DNA from: a virus
Direction: 5' to 3' (one strand)
DNA: 64,000 bases
IMG/VR virus record: IMGVR_UViG_3300025405_000011
Coordinates: 62,001 to 126,000 of that record
How positions within the stretch are numbered: the first letter of the stretch is position 1; each line of letters opens with the position of its first letter. Below, piece by piece: positions 29,236-38,348 of the stretch. The notes beneath the pieces are model-generated. The model searched no databases. It was not told the origin of the DNA and was given only the letters and a program-made list of their open reading frames with translations. The position numbers and the translations under genes were made by a program.

Positions 29236-29523
29236 TTAGAATCCTCTCTGAGTTGTATTGTACTGACCAGCTTGATAAACAAAACCACCAAGGTTTTGAC
29301 TACCGTAACCAGTGGCTTCTGGGTCTACTGTAAGTACATTATAGGTTTGTGGTAGCCATGGGTAAAACCAGTTAGTATTAGAATAGGTCAAAGTATCTTG
29401 ATCTGCATCAACCACAATCCCTACGGGACCAGCTGACTTTACTGGCTCGGCCTTGAGTTCAGAGACAGCCTTTTTTGGGGCCTCTGTCTCAATTACATTT
29501 GTGTTTACTGTCTCTTCGCTCAA
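29236..29523 (-). CDS. Short structural-region protein with TTG start
   Basis: The start codon at 29523 is TTG, with AAGGAG seven bases upstream and no nearby ATG. The 95-residue product has a charged N-terminal half (EETVNTNVIETEAPKKAVSE) and a compact aromatic C-terminal half (YSNTNWFYPWLPQTYNVLT). The split suggests a flexible tail on a small folded unit, as in capsid or baseplate accessory proteins. The function is unknown. Confidence 0.6.
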   Translation of the reverse strand: MSEETVNTNVIETEAPKKAVSELKAEPVKSAGPVGIVVDADQDTLTYSNTNWFYPWLPQTYNVLTVDPEATGYGSQNLGGFVYQAGQYNTTQRGF

Positions 29524-29541
29524 TTTAAGCTCCTTGTAGAA

Positions 29542-29557
29542 CGGGAGCGGGCTCCCG
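29542..29557 (-). other. GC-rich hairpin in the leader of the 29236 gene
   Basis: A perfect 6-bp stem (CGGGAG/CTCCCG) with a four-base loop lies between the stop of the gene at 29562 and the ribosome binding site of the next gene. It has no following run of T on the minus strand, so it is a poor intrinsic terminator. A role in mRNA processing, stability or translation of the TTG-started gene is possible. Confidence 0.5.
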
Positions 29558-29561
29558 ATTA

Positions 29562-30116
29562 TTATTTAAGGTTTTGCGGTTTATTAGAGTCACCCCAGAT
29601 TTGAGCTGGAGTTTGTCCTGGTCCCTTAGGTTCTGCTTCATCAGGCAATGAAATTTTGTACATTCCATTGTTCTCACTGGCAGTTGGTCCAAGAGACTCC
29701 ATAAGGTGATTCAAGTGATTTTCACTTTCACTTGACTCATCTGCGAGTTCATTAATTCTATTCATGGCATCATCATCATTCAAGAAGCGAATCTTACCAC
29801 GTTGTACTGCTCGAAGAATAAAAGGATCTCTTCTAAGTGCTTCATCAATAGTTTGTACACTACCGTGTAGACCGTTAGCCTTAAGTTTAAAGCTACCTTT
29901 AGGACTACTAAATACTGTACTAGCTGTTGTTAGATTCTCAATCCAACCACCGGTTTCTACATCCTGCATTCCTTTAAAAGCAGTTGGAACTGGTGTTCTG
30001 GCTGCTGCTAAGTCTTGTGGATCTGCCTTGTGATCTTCGATGTAACCGTCCTCATAGGGGACTGCTACTGGAACACTTTGACCGTTATCTCCGGATCGTG
30101 ATACTGTTTTTGCCAT
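29562..30116 (-). CDS. Capsid-adjacent protein, unknown
   Basis: The 184-residue protein follows the capsid gene. Its N-terminal 50 residues are polar and flexible. The middle contains FKLKANGLHGSVQTIDEALRRDPFILRAVQRGKIRFLND, a helical region with a strand-like KIRFL. The end is Pro- and Gly-rich with PAQIWGDSNKPQNLK. Its position matches head completion or tail-assembly proteins encoded just after the major capsid gene. I do not recognise it. Confidence 0.6.
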   Translation of the reverse strand: MAKTVSRSGDNGQSVPVAVPYEDGYIEDHKADPQDLAAARTPVPTAFKGMQDVETGGWIENLTTASTVFSSPKGSFKLKANGLHGSVQTIDEALRRDPFILRAVQRGKIRFLNDDDAMNRINELADESSESENHLNHLMESLGPTASENNGMYKISLPDEAEPKGPGQTPAQIWGDSNKPQNLK

Positions 30117-30229
30117 TTTATTTTCCTATCTTCAAGGGAGACTTTTTTTATCTCCTAAATAGGTACGAGATATTCATACCTAGTTGTTACATCAAGGGTA
30201 TTTCTTTACTACAAAAATTTTACAACTTA

Positions 30230-30264
30230 GTGGAGCTTGAGCCATTTATAGACCCAAGCTCCAC
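30230..30264 (-). terminator. Hairpin terminator candidate after the capsid gene
   Basis: A perfect 10-bp stem (GTGGAGCTTG/CAAGCTCCAC, 30230-30239 and 30255-30264) with a 15-base loop lies 19 bases past the capsid stop. On the minus strand it is followed by TAAG and, after a few bases, AAAATTTTTG. The T-run is not directly attached, so it may act as an attenuator or 3'-end stabiliser as much as a full terminator. It would separate abundant capsid mRNA from the downstream gene. Confidence 0.6.
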
Positions 30265-30282
30265 CAAATGTAAATGTTAAGA

Positions 30283-31296
30283 CTAAGCCTTAACGATCTT
30301 ACCAAGACCACGTGGGTTCAATACGATCTCTGAAACGAGCTCGTCCATTACCCATCCCTTGTGGAACTTCTCAGGGGTGTGGTTCTCTTCTACATCGAGT
30401 GAGTACATAACTGGGAATACACCGAGGAACTCTGGTGATGGAGTCATGTAAACTGTTCCCTGTGGAACTTCGATTGAACGCTGTACTTGGAAGCCACCGA
30501 ACTGAACAATACGCTCACCGGCAACAACACGGTCCTTAAAGGCCCAACCTGTTTGGTTAATGTCCCACTTGTAGAGGTCACGGTAGTCGATTGGGTTAAA
30601 CAAAAGACGACTGGCTTCCAACTGGTGGACTTCAATCAATGCTACGAGGTCATAGAGCGAATCAGGAGTAATGTATCCTGAAAGTTCGTTAACTACGTGG
30701 TTAGGTGATACTGTGTGGTTAGGGTCGACAGCATAGTTGTTAATTGCAGCTTCAAGAACTGTAATTAGACGAGCGTCTTCCTGCATCATAATAGCCTGCT
30801 TGGACATGTCCTGAGCATATTCTACGATGTTAACACGCAAGTACCATAGGTCTTCCTTCTTAATTTGAGGGAATGTAGCGATACGGAACAAACGGACCGG
30901 AACCTTCTTACCTTCGAATGGAGTAACGCGGACTTCGCCTTCGTTACCACTCAAGATGTAGGCCTGACCATATTCGTCAAGTACGTCGTACATAACTGGT
31001 ACACCAGGTGTTAGTGGATCTTCCAGAAGAACGTTACGAGTCATACCTTGGTAACGAAGCTTAAGCTGGATAGGACCAATCATACCCTGACCAAGACGAA
31101 CCATGTAGTTGTCCTTGTCGGCGAGGATTCCAGCAAGACGACGCTGCTTTTCCTCACGGGTGGCTGTCTTACGACCAGTTGCAGCAGCGAGACGCTCTTG
31201 AGCCTCTACAATGTTTGCAACATAATCATCAGACTTCTTTGCGGTACGAGGAGCCAAGTGTTCAGCTACTGCACCATTAGGAGTGATTGAACTCAT
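30283..31296 (-). CDS. Major capsid protein, HK97-fold type
   Basis: The 337-residue protein lies in the portal-protease-scaffold-capsid order. It has an N-terminal helical arm (residues 20-60, VEAQERLAAATGRKTATREEKQRRL). The body is consistent with a HK97-fold capsid protein, including LRVNIVEYAQDMSKQAIMMQEDARLI and a C-terminal FLGVFPVMYSLDVEENHTPEK. Codons look more GC-ending than in neighbouring genes, as expected for a very highly expressed gene. It has a good ribosome binding site (AAGGAAATATCC). It forms the capsid shell. Confidence 0.85.
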   Translation of the reverse strand: MSSITPNGAVAEHLAPRTAKKSDDYVANIVEAQERLAAATGRKTATREEKQRRLAGILADKDNYMVRLGQGMIGPIQLKLRYQGMTRNVLLEDPLTPGVPVMYDVLDEYGQAYILSGNEGEVRVTPFEGKKVPVRLFRIATFPQIKKEDLWYLRVNIVEYAQDMSKQAIMMQEDARLITVLEAAINNYAVDPNHTVSPNHVVNELSGYITPDSLYDLVALIEVHQLEASRLLFNPIDYRDLYKWDINQTGWAFKDRVVAGERIVQFGGFQVQRSIEVPQGTVYMTPSPEFLGVFPVMYSLDVEENHTPEKFHKGWVMDELVSEIVLNPRGLGKIVKA

Positions 31297-31328
31297 TATG
31301 GATATTTCCTTTCTTTACCAGTAACTAA

Positions 31329-31853
31329 CTAGTTCTGTGGGTTAACGTTGTTAACGAGGCGAATAACGATCTGTGTTGGACTAACAACATCGATCAATTC
31401 AGCAACGACTACACCGTATTGGTTACTACCAGAAACACTTGTAAGAGCACCTGGGTTAACAGAGCTAGCATACAGGAACTGACGTGATCCGTTAGTTGGA
31501 ACCGTGTAAGCCGCTGCAGTGTCGAATGCTGGAGCACCGATGGTGAAGAAAGCATTGCTTCCTCCGAGCCATACAGCCCAAGCATTTACACCAACTTGAC
31601 TAATGTCGTCAATGTTAGGGTTACGGTCCAAGCATGAGAGTCCAAATGGTTGTGCAGCTGTACTTGTGCAAGCAGCTCCACCCAAAAGGGCCACTGTATC
31701 CGGGCCAGTCTTAGCCATGATCATACCAGAGTAAACGTTACCGGTCTCTGCTGGATCAAGGAATGTGTTGTATGGTGTAGCCTCGTACTTTTCGTACAAT
31801 GGAGTGCACGTACGGTGTACCCCAACGTTTGCTACGCTATTAAGTTGCAGCAT
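31329..31853 (-). CDS. Capsid decoration protein candidate
   Basis: The 174-residue protein lies between scaffold and capsid genes, the usual location of decoration (head-stabilising) proteins. The sequence is beta-rich (NVYSGMIMAKTGPDTVALLGG, GSNQYGVVVAELIDVVSPTQIVIRLVN) with the pattern VSGSNQYGVVVAELIDV near the end, suggesting a compact beta-tulip or OB-like domain. The ribosome binding site is strong (AAGGAGAAATAAATT). Codon use resembles the capsid gene, suggesting abundant expression. Specific family not recognised. Confidence 0.65.
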   Translation of the reverse strand: MLQLNSVANVGVHRTCTPLYEKYEATPYNTFLDPAETGNVYSGMIMAKTGPDTVALLGGAACTSTAAQPFGLSCLDRNPNIDDISQVGVNAWAVWLGGSNAFFTIGAPAFDTAAAYTVPTNGSRQFLYASSVNPGALTSVSGSNQYGVVVAELIDVVSPTQIVIRLVNNVNPQN

Positions 31854-31883
31854 AATTTATTTCTCCTTAGTAGGGGATTGTGG

Positions 31884-33161
31884 TTAAAGTGTCATCAACC
31901 AATCGTCAGACAAAAGGTCCTGACGAGTAACTGATGAGGCCGTCGTCATACGACCCATTTCGGGCAAACGGTTGTTACCGCTGGCCACTTTTTGGCTCCG
32001 AGGCTGACGGGCCCCAGACTCTTCGAGCATATCGAGACTAGCTTTAAATCCTTCAAGCTTAGAATCTGACATTTGCTCAAACTTTGCGATGTGCTTAGCA
32101 CGGTCATTATTGTTGACCATTCCAAGCTTCTCGAGACGCTCTACAACTTGTAGGGCTTCAAAAATCTTTTCACGACTGGCCTGTACGGCAGCAACCGTTC
32201 CTTGATACCCAACGAGTGCAGGGTTAGTGCCATCGAAAGGCCAAGGGTTGTTGTCATCGTCGACCTGAGGAGTCTTACCAGTTTCGGCTCCGTCGTTGTA
32301 GTAGTCTACATAACCGGCATCTTCTCCGTTTACATTTTCAGCTACTTCCACATTTGTTATGTGGTCAGGAGTCATTGCATCTTCTTTGGTAAAGTGACTG
32401 CCCGAATCATCCAAGTCACGAACGTCAGTTACCTGAAGTGTCTCTTGGTTACCGTTAGTAGCAATACGCTTTTCACGTTCTGCAATACGATCGGCAATAG
32501 TTTCTGTCTTAGAAGCAGTGGCTTTCATGGCATCATCTTCGTCATTGTCACTCTTATCTTTCTCCATCATAGCATCTGCACTATCTGCAGCAACCTTATT
32601 AATGGTTTCGGTCAAACTTTCGAGTGCCTTAAGGTCTTCGTAGGCTTGCTTATAGTTAGAAGTAACTACTAGTTCGTTCTCAATGTCGTTAACAATACCG
32701 GCAATAGTACCTACAGTGTGTACTAGATCTTGCTCGGTAGAAGCTGTTCTTACAAAATCATTGGCTTCTGCAGCAGCAGTAAAGAGACCCGAGAAGTCAA
32801 AGTCTTGTTGAGCATCAATAGCATCACGAATTTCACGACTAGCCTTATAGACCGAGTAGAGACTTTCTTCTACAGCAGCATACTGTGGTCCCTTTACAGT
32901 GTAGACTGCACTAGAACCAGGTCCACCAACAACATCAGTGTCCACTGAATCAAGATCAGTTACATCAATTGCTGATCCACCTGGGTCTCCGGCTTTCCAA
33001 TCATCAAGCTCCTCAGCTACAGGAAGTTGATCCGGAAGAATAGCTCCCGGGAAAGGGTTAGTAGTTTGGTCATAGTGCTCACCAGTTGTTGGCTTTGGTG
33101 CACCACTCTGTTGCCAAGCATTTTCTGCTGTCTTAGTTAGCTCGTTGTCGAATCGACTCAT
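31884..33161 (-). CDS. Prohead scaffold/core protein
   Basis: The 425-residue protein is strongly acidic and largely helical, with coiled-coil-like segments (AAVEESLYSVYKASREIRDAIDAQQ; MMEKDKSDNDEDDAMK). It lies between the prohead protease-linked zinc protein and the capsid module, where scaffold genes sit in such phages. Scaffold proteins form the internal core on which the capsid assembles and are then cleaved. The C-terminal 30 residues are Arg/Ser-rich and may be the capsid-binding tail. An enzymatic domain is not seen. Confidence 0.7.
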   Translation of the reverse strand: MSRFDNELTKTAENAWQQSGAPKPTTGEHYDQTTNPFPGAILPDQLPVAEELDDWKAGDPGGSAIDVTDLDSVDTDVVGGPGSSAVYTVKGPQYAAVEESLYSVYKASREIRDAIDAQQDFDFSGLFTAAAEANDFVRTASTEQDLVHTVGTIAGIVNDIENELVVTSNYKQAYEDLKALESLTETINKVAADSADAMMEKDKSDNDEDDAMKATASKTETIADRIAEREKRIATNGNQETLQVTDVRDLDDSGSHFTKEDAMTPDHITNVEVAENVNGEDAGYVDYYNDGAETGKTPQVDDDNNPWPFDGTNPALVGYQGTVAAVQASREKIFEALQVVERLEKLGMVNNNDRAKHIAKFEQMSDSKLEGFKASLDMLEESGARQPRSQKVASGNNRLPEMGRMTTASSVTRQDLLSDDWLMTL

Positions 33162-33163
33162 CG

Positions 33164-33805
33164 CTACTCCTGTTCTTCGTCGGAGCCTTTTTGGCCCTCT
33201 TGCTTGTTCTTAAAAAACTTTTGCTCTGCACTATCTCTTAATGCGTTCATGCCTCTGGTAATTTCAGCGTCACGAACCACACTAACATCATCTAGTTCAT
33301 CACTGCCTAGACTTTGATCTGCGGAAGACTTCTTATTGTTTAGTTTATCTTGTTGCTTTTTGATTTTAACTCCGGCAGGACTTAAAAATCTAAACTTTTT
33401 GCTCTTTAAAAGCTTTTCACTAGGACCAATAAAAGTAGTATTGATGTCTAGTTGAAGCTTAGGGTTAGCATAATCTTTGACACATTGATCATCATCGCAA
33501 CTAATGGCATCTTCATCCATTTTGTGCCCACAAGGACCCTTGATCTTTTTTACCTTCTTTTGAGTATTTTCAAACAACATATCAGCAAAAGAAAATCTTG
33601 CTGCTGCTGCTTTCATACCTTGAGACTGTTGCCAGGCTTGTATTGCCTGTAATACTTCTTCAGCAATATACTGACAATCTTCACAAACTCCATTACGATA
33701 AGCATTGCCTTGGCACTGTGGACAATCTCCAAGAATAGTAATGTTAAGTCTCATGACTTCCATTGCTATTTTTTCTAGGTCAGAAGATACTTTTAGAATT
33801 GGCAT
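33164..33805 (-). CDS. Zinc-ribbon protein between protease and scaffold
   Basis: The 213-residue protein contains CPQCQGNAYRNGVCEDC (residues 28-44), a four-cysteine zinc ribbon. A second Cys/His set follows (CGHKMDEDAISCDDDQC). The C-terminal third is highly charged and helical (KIKKQQDKLNNKKSSADQ ... KNKQEGQKGSDEEQE). The gene starts one base after, and overlaps, the protease gene and ends just before the scaffold. It may be a core or assembly protein processed with the scaffold. Confidence 0.65.
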   Translation of the reverse strand: MPILKVSSDLEKIAMEVMRLNITILGDCPQCQGNAYRNGVCEDCQYIAEEVLQAIQAWQQSQGMKAAAARFSFADMLFENTQKKVKKIKGPCGHKMDEDAISCDDDQCVKDYANPKLQLDINTTFIGPSEKLLKSKKFRFLSPAGVKIKKQQDKLNNKKSSADQSLGSDELDDVSVVRDAEITRGMNALRDSAEQKFFKNKQEGQKGSDEEQE

Positions 33806-34467
33806 TAATTAACCATTCTTTTCTGTAGCAACCAAGCACTTTCGTCGGCCGGTTCGAATACAAAACTTAACTCGAAGAAGTTAGGCTTTACACACGATTC
33901 GTAAACCAAAGACTCAATTCTCTTTCCCTGTTTATAAACCGTTACTGTACGTCCCTTTAATGCCGGGATGTGTGTACAATATTCTGCAGGCTTGCTAGCA
34001 TACTTGCCACAAGCACTACAAGCTGTTCCTTCTACGTCGGCTCCCATACTTACTGCATTTAGATTTCCTTCCATGATGGCTTTTGCCAACTTGGGGAAAG
34101 TCTGTGCATCTACTTCCATAAGACAGTAGACACTTGCATCGGTAATTCCTGAAGCCAACTTCGTTTCTTTATACACTGCATCGAGGATTACTCCACGAGC
34201 ACGATCTGGATCACTGTTATTGTGCTCCACATAAATTGGTCTACCTACGAAGGTTTTATAGGACTGCTTAATCTCGTCTACGGGCCATCCGTCGTAGTTA
34301 GCATTGACTCTAGAACTAATAGCTCTAGAAACTACATATAGATAACCACTGGCCATTTTAAAATCAAAATCGTCAAAAGTTACTGCATGTAGAGCAATGG
34401 GCTCCGAGTTTGCTGTGAGAGAACTACGTCCCATTAGGCTAACAGTCGGAGCACCAAATTTAATCAT
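33805..34467 (-). CDS. Prohead maturation serine protease with a zinc-finger insertion
   Basis: The 220-residue protein has the phage prohead protease signature. Catalytic His82 lies in YVEHNNSD, with GRP six residues before it. Catalytic Ser140 lies in NAVSMGADV, followed by the strand-like region ending SFVFEPAD. A C-C-C-H cluster (Cys150, Cys153, Cys164, His166) follows the active-site serine and probably binds zinc. This enzyme cleaves scaffold and capsid proteins during head maturation. It lies upstream of the scaffold and capsid genes, as expected. Confidence 0.85.
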   Translation of the reverse strand: MIKFGAPTVSLMGRSSLTANSEPIALHAVTFDDFDFKMASGYLYVVSRAISSRVNANYDGWPVDEIKQSYKTFVGRPIYVEHNNSDPDRARGVILDAVYKETKLASGITDASVYCLMEVDAQTFPKLAKAIMEGNLNAVSMGADVEGTACSACGKYASKPAEYCTHIPALKGRTVTVYKQGKRIESLVYESCVKPNFFELSFVFEPADESAWLLQKRMVN

Positions 34468-34534
34468 ATGTATACCTTAACTCTATTGGTTCTGAACACT
34501 CTTTACATTGTTGTAATCGTAAAAAGAACGAATC

Positions 34535-34852
34535 TTATAATTCTTCTGCTTCTTTTTGGCCTTTGTGCCAACCAATATGTTCGACTAAAATCTCTCGAGT
34601 CTTTGCACCTTCGGCTCTAAGTTCGGCTAATATTAACTTCATTTCAATTATTGAATCTTCTGTTCGTGCTGCGATGTCACCTATGTTCTGTGTATTTTTT
34701 CCATTGGGAGATACTTTGTAATTGATATCTTTAAGATCTGATGCAATTGTCTTAACAATGATTTTTTTAAGAAAGAAAAGAATAGAGCCCGCTGAAGTAA
34801 TGATGATGAGTATATTGGCCCACCATGCTGAATTCCAGACAGTCCCTAACAT
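34535..34852 (-). CDS. Single-span membrane protein, holin-like
   Basis: The 105-residue protein has one hydrophobic segment (about residues 8-29, WWANILIIITSAGSILFFLKK). A polar helical tail follows with an EMKLILAELRAEGAKTREIL coiled-coil-like region. This layout (N-terminal transmembrane helix, cytoplasmic coiled coil) occurs in small phage membrane proteins next to portal genes, including some holins. Its stop is followed after 68 bases by the protease gene. Lysis function is only an inference. Confidence 0.5.
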   Translation of the reverse strand: MLGTVWNSAWWANILIIITSAGSILFFLKKIIVKTIASDLKDINYKVSPNGKNTQNIGDIAARTEDSIIEMKLILAELRAEGAKTREILVEHIGWHKGQKEAEEL

Positions 34853-34853
34853 T

Positions 34854-35042
34854 CTACTCGTTCTCTATCTTTTCATAAATAGAGTTAGAGAGATCTAGCT
34901 TGGAGGCATTACGACATTTACGTCCTTCACCCTCTTTAATTATATCGAGCTTGATTAGAGGACTAACAATATTAAATGAAGTCTTGGCATAACCTACCTT
35001 GGGCAGTATGCGAGGCTTTGGGGAATTAAAGGGATTATTCAT
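34854..35042 (-). CDS. Small basic protein, unknown
   Basis: The 62-residue protein has a ribosome binding site (AAGAGG) and abuts the following membrane-protein gene with one base between its stop and the next start. It is basic with a repeated KxxxPK pattern at the start (SPKPRILPKVGYAKTSF) and a helical end. No motif is recognised. Confidence 0.6.
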   Translation of the reverse strand: MNNPFNSPKPRILPKVGYAKTSFNIVSPLIKLDIIKEGEGRKCRNASKLDLSNSIYEKIENE

Positions 35043-35081
35043 TATACCTCTTAGTTAGGGAAAGTAAAGGTATTACATTAT

Positions 35082-37424
35082 TTACTGAATAATGGTTGGA
35101 CTATTAAATCCATCTGAGCCATCATGATGCTTTTCTGTCATGCCATCTAGGGCTACATTCCCGTCATTAACTGTAGGGATTTCCATTTCTTCTTGCTTAC
35201 CAACAGTATCGGTCATAGTATCTAGTACACTGGCCAGGTGTTCTTTGAATTCGTCTTCATTGAACTTTTCATAACTATCGTCTACAATAATCTTCATACC
35301 CTTAGCAAGCTTCATACGCTTGCGTTTCTTTTGCTCGAAGGGTACAGCAAACTTCATACGATCACCATAGGTAACGGTCTCGAATGGGTCTTCGTCTTCA
35401 TCATCCCAACCGGCTACACTAGCTGTCTTCTTCTTGGGTCCATTCTTAGGACCTTTCTTGGATGGCTTAGGTTGACTCTTTTTCTGTTCGTAAGAGATCT
35501 CTGGACGTTGACGTTCTTGAGGACCACTAGGATACATATCGGGCACTTGACTAACATCACTAGCGGGACCATTTCCGGTCATATTAGGGGCAGCAGGCAT
35601 ACTGGTAAGTCCGGCCATGGCTCCTGGAGCTAGTTGAGCAGCCATAGCAGGATCTTCTAGCATCATTAGGTAGGCCTGGTATTCCTGCATATATTCTGGC
35701 GGGATTGGAAGTCCTAGAGTCATTAGACGGTTAAAGAGGTCTTTCTTAAATTGCTGTTCAGCAATAACTGTCTTGATCTTTTCATCCTTACGAGCTTCAA
35801 CTTCATCATCAAAGTCGATTGGAATATTAACTGCAAGTGTAGCAAGAGAGATTGGGAACCCACTAGCCTGTAGTTGTTGTAGAAACCCTCGTTCTACTGA
35901 TTCATCTCGGAGGTTCATACTACGGAATCGTACCTCTGGAATAGCCAACTTTGGACGTTCTTCTACAAACTCAGCACCAGTTTCTTCATCGACCATGAGA
36001 ACAGTTTCCATAACTGGAACCATCTGTCCACCAACATTACGGTACTCATAGTGTCCTTGTCGTTCTGCAACTGGTTCCATACGACTACGAATAAATTGCT
36101 CGATCTTGTGTTGATAAGTAGAGAGCATTTGAGTAATAAGTTCTCGGTTAAGAGCACCCGAAGCGTAAGTACCACCCTGTCCACCCTGAATAAGATCACT
36201 ACCAATACCGAATACTCCCATAACATTGGTCTGTACTCGCATAAAGTCTTGATCTAGTCTAGGCATACTTTCACGACCAAAAGCATTCTGAATCTGTAAT
36301 CCATGGTGATAGGTCATCAAACGGAAGTCCGAGTTAATGGCCATAGCTAGGTCATCTCTTAGACTCTGTAGTTCTTGAGCATCCGGAATCCATGGACCGT
36401 CTTGGTCTACATCTGGAAGTCCAAGTGTAGCTAGAATTAATGGGCTATATAGTCGGTCAGCAATGGCATCTTGAGCAGCATTGAGACTTTCTTCCAGCAT
36501 AAGCATACGGAAAGCACGAAGTAGAATAGGAGTACCGTGTTCACTCCAAGGATTAGTCTTAAACTTGATCTGCTTCATAATGACATCAGAGACTGGAATC
36601 TCTTTGTCTTGACGAGCCCAAGCTACAACATCCGGGTAGAGTTGCATAAGCATAGCATACTCTTCAGGAGGGTCACGACGTTCAATTAGACGCTTGATCT
36701 CTTCTGGAACCTTAATGTGATATTGATAGGTTCTTAGTGCACGATTTTTAGCCACGATAACATCATTAGGATTAATGATTTCATCTTCTTCCCAAGCACC
36801 AATACCATCATGCCAAGAACCCATAGCAAATACTTCTCCTACGGTCCAGTGTTCACGACCTAGGTCGAAGAGGAACTCTTGATAGTTAAGTCCATCGAAG
36901 AATAGTTCATTATAGAATTCACTAATTCTCTTGTCCGGGTGTATTAGTTCAATGTCTAAGAGTGGGAATCTCGTATAGATATCAATAAGTCCAGGAACCA
37001 AATGATGAGTCGTGTAGAGAAGTCTGGCCCAGTCTCTAATTTTACGTGTTTGTTCATCTGGGTCCTCCATATTGAACCACCAGGTGCGTTCACGCCAGTA
37101 TTCAAATGGGTCATGTAGTTTAGGCCAAGCCCACTGTGCATCACTACCAGTAGCAGCACCCGTTCTGCGGTTAGCAGTATTGGATACTCCACCTTCAAGA
37201 ATCATATTGTTCTTAAGGCTATTAAGTCTCTCTCGACCCTGAGGAGGACCACCTAGTGCTGTAGCCATAGGGCCAATTTCACTAGCCATTGCACCTGGAG
37301 TTTTAGCTCTAGTGAGCATATCTCTGGCGGCTACACGAGCGGCCATAGGATTTTTGGGGAGAGTAAGTCCCGCTTGCCTCATTCTATTAAACTCAGATGA
37401 AGCACTCCAGTCCTGAGGAGACAT
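35082..37424 (-). CDS. Portal protein
   Basis: The 780-residue protein has features of a portal: a Trp-rich N-terminal region (DPFEYWRERTWWFNMEDP), a long helical region with RLIERRDPPEEYAMLMQLYPDVVAWARQ, and a central KFKTNPWSEHGTPILLRAFRMLMLEE segment. A QGGTYASGALNRE loop lies before the long stem helix. The C-terminal 200 residues are Pro/Lys/Met-rich and disordered, as seen in many portals. It lies upstream of the protease and capsid genes. It would form the dodecameric DNA gate at one capsid vertex. Confidence 0.85.
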   Translation of the reverse strand: MSPQDWSASSEFNRMRQAGLTLPKNPMAARVAARDMLTRAKTPGAMASEIGPMATALGGPPQGRERLNSLKNNMILEGGVSNTANRRTGAATGSDAQWAWPKLHDPFEYWRERTWWFNMEDPDEQTRKIRDWARLLYTTHHLVPGLIDIYTRFPLLDIELIHPDKRISEFYNELFFDGLNYQEFLFDLGREHWTVGEVFAMGSWHDGIGAWEEDEIINPNDVIVAKNRALRTYQYHIKVPEEIKRLIERRDPPEEYAMLMQLYPDVVAWARQDKEIPVSDVIMKQIKFKTNPWSEHGTPILLRAFRMLMLEESLNAAQDAIADRLYSPLILATLGLPDVDQDGPWIPDAQELQSLRDDLAMAINSDFRLMTYHHGLQIQNAFGRESMPRLDQDFMRVQTNVMGVFGIGSDLIQGGQGGTYASGALNRELITQMLSTYQHKIEQFIRSRMEPVAERQGHYEYRNVGGQMVPVMETVLMVDEETGAEFVEERPKLAIPEVRFRSMNLRDESVERGFLQQLQASGFPISLATLAVNIPIDFDDEVEARKDEKIKTVIAEQQFKKDLFNRLMTLGLPIPPEYMQEYQAYLMMLEDPAMAAQLAPGAMAGLTSMPAAPNMTGNGPASDVSQVPDMYPSGPQERQRPEISYEQKKSQPKPSKKGPKNGPKKKTASVAGWDDEDEDPFETVTYGDRMKFAVPFEQKKRKRMKLAKGMKIIVDDSYEKFNEDEFKEHLASVLDTMTDTVGKQEEMEIPTVNDGNVALDGMTEKHHDGSDGFNSPTIIQ

Positions 37425-37436
37425 CGATTATCCTAT

Positions 37437-37622
37437 CTAGTTATTGCAGCAGCCAATGCCGGGAGCAAGTTCTGCCATGCAAGTCGGGCAGATACTAGCA
37501 CCACGACCGAGCATAATAGTTCCACCACTACCCTCACCGGAAATAATTTCATTACCACCAAGAGTGAAGTTGGCACCAACTCTACGAGTATTAGCAGTAC
37601 GTATATTTTGGTTTCTTTCCAT
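37437..37622 (-). CDS. Small CxxC protein upstream of the portal
   Basis: I chose the ATG at 37622 with AGGAG nine bases upstream; a longer frame would need a TTG and overlap the preceding gene. The 61-residue product has a Gly/Ser/Arg body and ends CPTCMAELAPGIGCCNN. Four or five cysteines at the C-terminus suggest a small metal site. No known function. Confidence 0.6.
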   Translation of the reverse strand: MERNQNIRTANTRRVGANFTLGGNEIISGEGSGGTIMLGRGASICPTCMAELAPGIGCCNN

Positions 37623-37650
37623 AATTAAATCAACTCCTATTATAGTATAT

Positions 37651-38340
37651 TTATTGACCGATGTAGGTGTGGTCAGCGTTGGTATTTGAATAAGGGGTTG
37701 GACCATCAATTTCACTAACAATGGCTCCACCACTAATACTGATATTTTGAGGATTAGCAATATTCATTTGACCAATTCCACCATTGGCTGCAGTAGCATT
37801 CTTACCGACTCCCATAGCACTAAGGTCGGTAAACATACCGCCCAGTGACCAATCGATAATTCCATTACCACCACTGGCGGTTAAACGATAGGCATTGTAG
37901 AGATTTCCACTAACACCAACTAGACTAATAACATAGGGAACATTGGCACTAGTCACTGTAACTGAACCAAGAGTATGCCAGTTGGTGGAAGAGTAGACAT
38001 TTAGTCCACCATAACGGTTACCGGTACCTTGTAGTCTAACTACACAAGAACCACTCCACGCAGTCTCTGCAGTAAGTACGGCACCAGTACATTCGATGTC
38101 TTGTATACTAGTAGTAGAGTCAGGGGTGCATACATACCCTACATCAGTTCCCCCACTTACAACTACTAGTCCTGGAACTAGACTTCCCGGTACATTTCCA
38201 GAGATTACTGGAGAAGTAGGATAGGGTACTGGGGCTGGGTTAACATTACTTGCACTTCCGTTACCATAAAGAGTAACAAACTGACCCAATACATATGGGG
38301 TCTTTGCTTGCTTGGGACCTTTACCTTCTGCGAAATTCAT
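37651..38340 (-). CDS. Beta-rich structural protein, unknown
   Basis: The 229-residue protein is Gly/Ser/Val-rich and beta-like throughout, with a repeated pattern of short strands (VVRLQGTGNRYGGLNVYSS, SVTVTSANVPYVISLVGVSG). It resembles a jelly-roll or C2-type binding module more than an enzyme. It is encoded just before a small CxxC gene and the portal. A decoration or head-fibre role is plausible but not shown. Confidence 0.55.
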   Translation of the reverse strand: MNFAEGKGPKQAKTPYVLGQFVTLYGNGSASNVNPAPVPYPTSPVISGNVPGSLVPGLVVVSGGTDVGYVCTPDSTTSIQDIECTGAVLTAETAWSGSCVVRLQGTGNRYGGLNVYSSTNWHTLGSVTVTSANVPYVISLVGVSGNLYNAYRLTASGGNGIIDWSLGGMFTDLSAMGVGKNATAANGGIGQMNIANPQNISISGGAIVSEIDGPTPYSNTNADHTYIGQ

Positions 38341-38348
38341 AATTGCTC

